64,000 bases of DNA from Hyphomicrobiales bacterium. GTDB taxonomy: Bacteria; Pseudomonadota; Alphaproteobacteria; Rhizobiales; Methyloligellaceae. The stretch lies in contig JANQLP010000056.1 in the NCBI GenBank assembly GCA_028280515.1, positions 1 to 64,000 on the forward strand, read 5' to 3'. The notes beneath the pieces are model-generated. The model saw only the letters and a program-made list of their open reading frames with translations. It did no database searches and had not been told where the DNA came from. Positions 63,536-64,000 of this stretch are shown piece after piece. Both the position numbers and the translations under genes were made by a program. Position 1 is the stretch's first letter. Every line of letters starts with the position of its first letter.

Positions 63536-64000
63536 ATGCAATCTGAAGTATTCATTACATGCGCAGTGACAGGTACCGGACCGGGACCAAAAAAGAGCCC
63601 GTACGTTCCGGTTACGCCAGCGGAGATCGCAGCCGACGTTCTTGCCGTGGCGGAGGCCGGCGCCGCGATTGCACATGTACATGTTCGTGATCCGCAGACA
63701 GCCGAGGGCAGCCGAGAGACCGAACTGTACGCCGAAGTGCTGGAGCGCGTCCGCGACAAAAACCACCACATCATTATGAACATGACGGCTGGTATGGGTG
63801 GTGATTTGGAGATTGGAGTCGACGACCCGCTCGATGTTGGGCCGATGACCGACTTGGTCAGCCAGTCGGAGCGGCTTGTTCATATCAAGGAACTAAGGCC
63901 CGACATCTGCACACTCGATTGCGGTTCGTACAATGTCGGGGAGGGGAATCACGTCTACATCTCTACATCCGATCAGATACGTGCCGGTGCCCAGGCAACC
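63536..64000 (+). CDS. BKACE (DUF849) beta-keto acid cleavage enzyme, N-terminal part
   Basis: The frame is open for 155 codons from the ATG at 63536 to the window end. MQSEVFITCAVTGTG, the zinc-binding HVHVRDP near residue 50 and LRPDICTLDCGSYNVG are BKACE signatures. The enzymes split a beta-keto acid and acetyl-CoA to acetoacetate and a CoA ester. Substrate specificity lies in the part beyond the window. A GntR gene lies 825 bp upstream. Confidence 0.9.
   Translation, partial: MQSEVFITCAVTGTGPGPKKSPYVPVTPAEIAADVLAVAEAGAAIAHVHVRDPQTAEGSRETELYAEVLERVRDKNHHIIMNMTAGMGGDLEIGVDDPLDVGPMTDLVSQSERLVHIKELRPDICTLDCGSYNVGEGNHVYISTSDQIRAGAQAT

Overview
The window looks like the chromosome of an alphaproteobacterium with moderate to high GC. 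This is inferred from gene families typical of that class: the DUF3489/DUF2924/serine-recombinase triad, OmpR-type winged-helix/TPR regulators, BKACE (DUF849) enzymes and a hydroxyproline pathway. It carries at least three accessory blocks. No rRNA, tRNA or CRISPR array was seen.

Block 1 (1-1850) is a divergent pair: a truncated XRE-type regulator and a Rieske non-haem iron oxygenase. Block 2 (about 2.2-18.1 kb) is a defence and mobility island. It holds a complete type I restriction-modification operon (hsdM-hsdS-hsdR) with a DUF45 metallopeptidase overlapping its end. Next come a small XRE controller gene divergent from an Mrr-like PD-(D/E)xK nuclease, a ParB-domain/DNA-methyltransferase fusion, two DUF5681 proteins, and the DUF3489-DUF2924-large serine recombinase cassette. 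The island ends in a cluster of CAGGGAA heptamers and a frameshifted IS66 tnpA relic. A 29-30 bp repeat occurs three times in it, twice shortly upstream of a gene start.

Block 3 (about 18.2-56.6 kb) is a large catabolic cluster, mostly on the minus strand. It contains a hydroxyquinol-type intradiol dioxygenase and maleylacetate reductase (the lower hydroxyquinol route to 3-oxoadipate), an N,N-dimethylformamidase large-subunit-like protein, and a peptide/opine-type ABC importer. It also has a 2-oxoacid dehydrogenase (E1 alpha, E1 beta, E2), an OYE flavoenzyme, RidA, SDR, AKR and HIBADH-type dehydrogenases, an S15/CocE-like hydrolase, a class IV aminotransferase, a GST and several small alpha+beta-barrel proteins. 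The most interesting observation is that a 15-bp direct repeat, TTAG(C/G)-N5-TTAG(C/G) with a 10-bp period, recurs about thirteen times, nearly always in gaps upstream of transcription units from 19 kb to 53 kb. Two paralogous OmpR-type winged-helix/TPR regulators with nearly identical recognition helices sit at 23 kb and 55 kb. I propose they read this repeat, which would make the block one regulon for an unidentified, probably nitrogen-containing, aromatic or amide substrate.

Block 4 (57.3-61.6 kb) is a hydroxyproline catabolic cluster: a DapA-family deaminase, a GntR regulator, an epimerase and a DadA-like dehydrogenase. One 18-bp sequence (TGTCGACAAACAAAATAC) lies upstream of the deaminase gene and, inverted, upstream of the dehydrogenase gene; it is a probable GntR operator. 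The window closes with another GntR gene and the start of a BKACE enzyme. Several gene relics show decay around the catabolic block.
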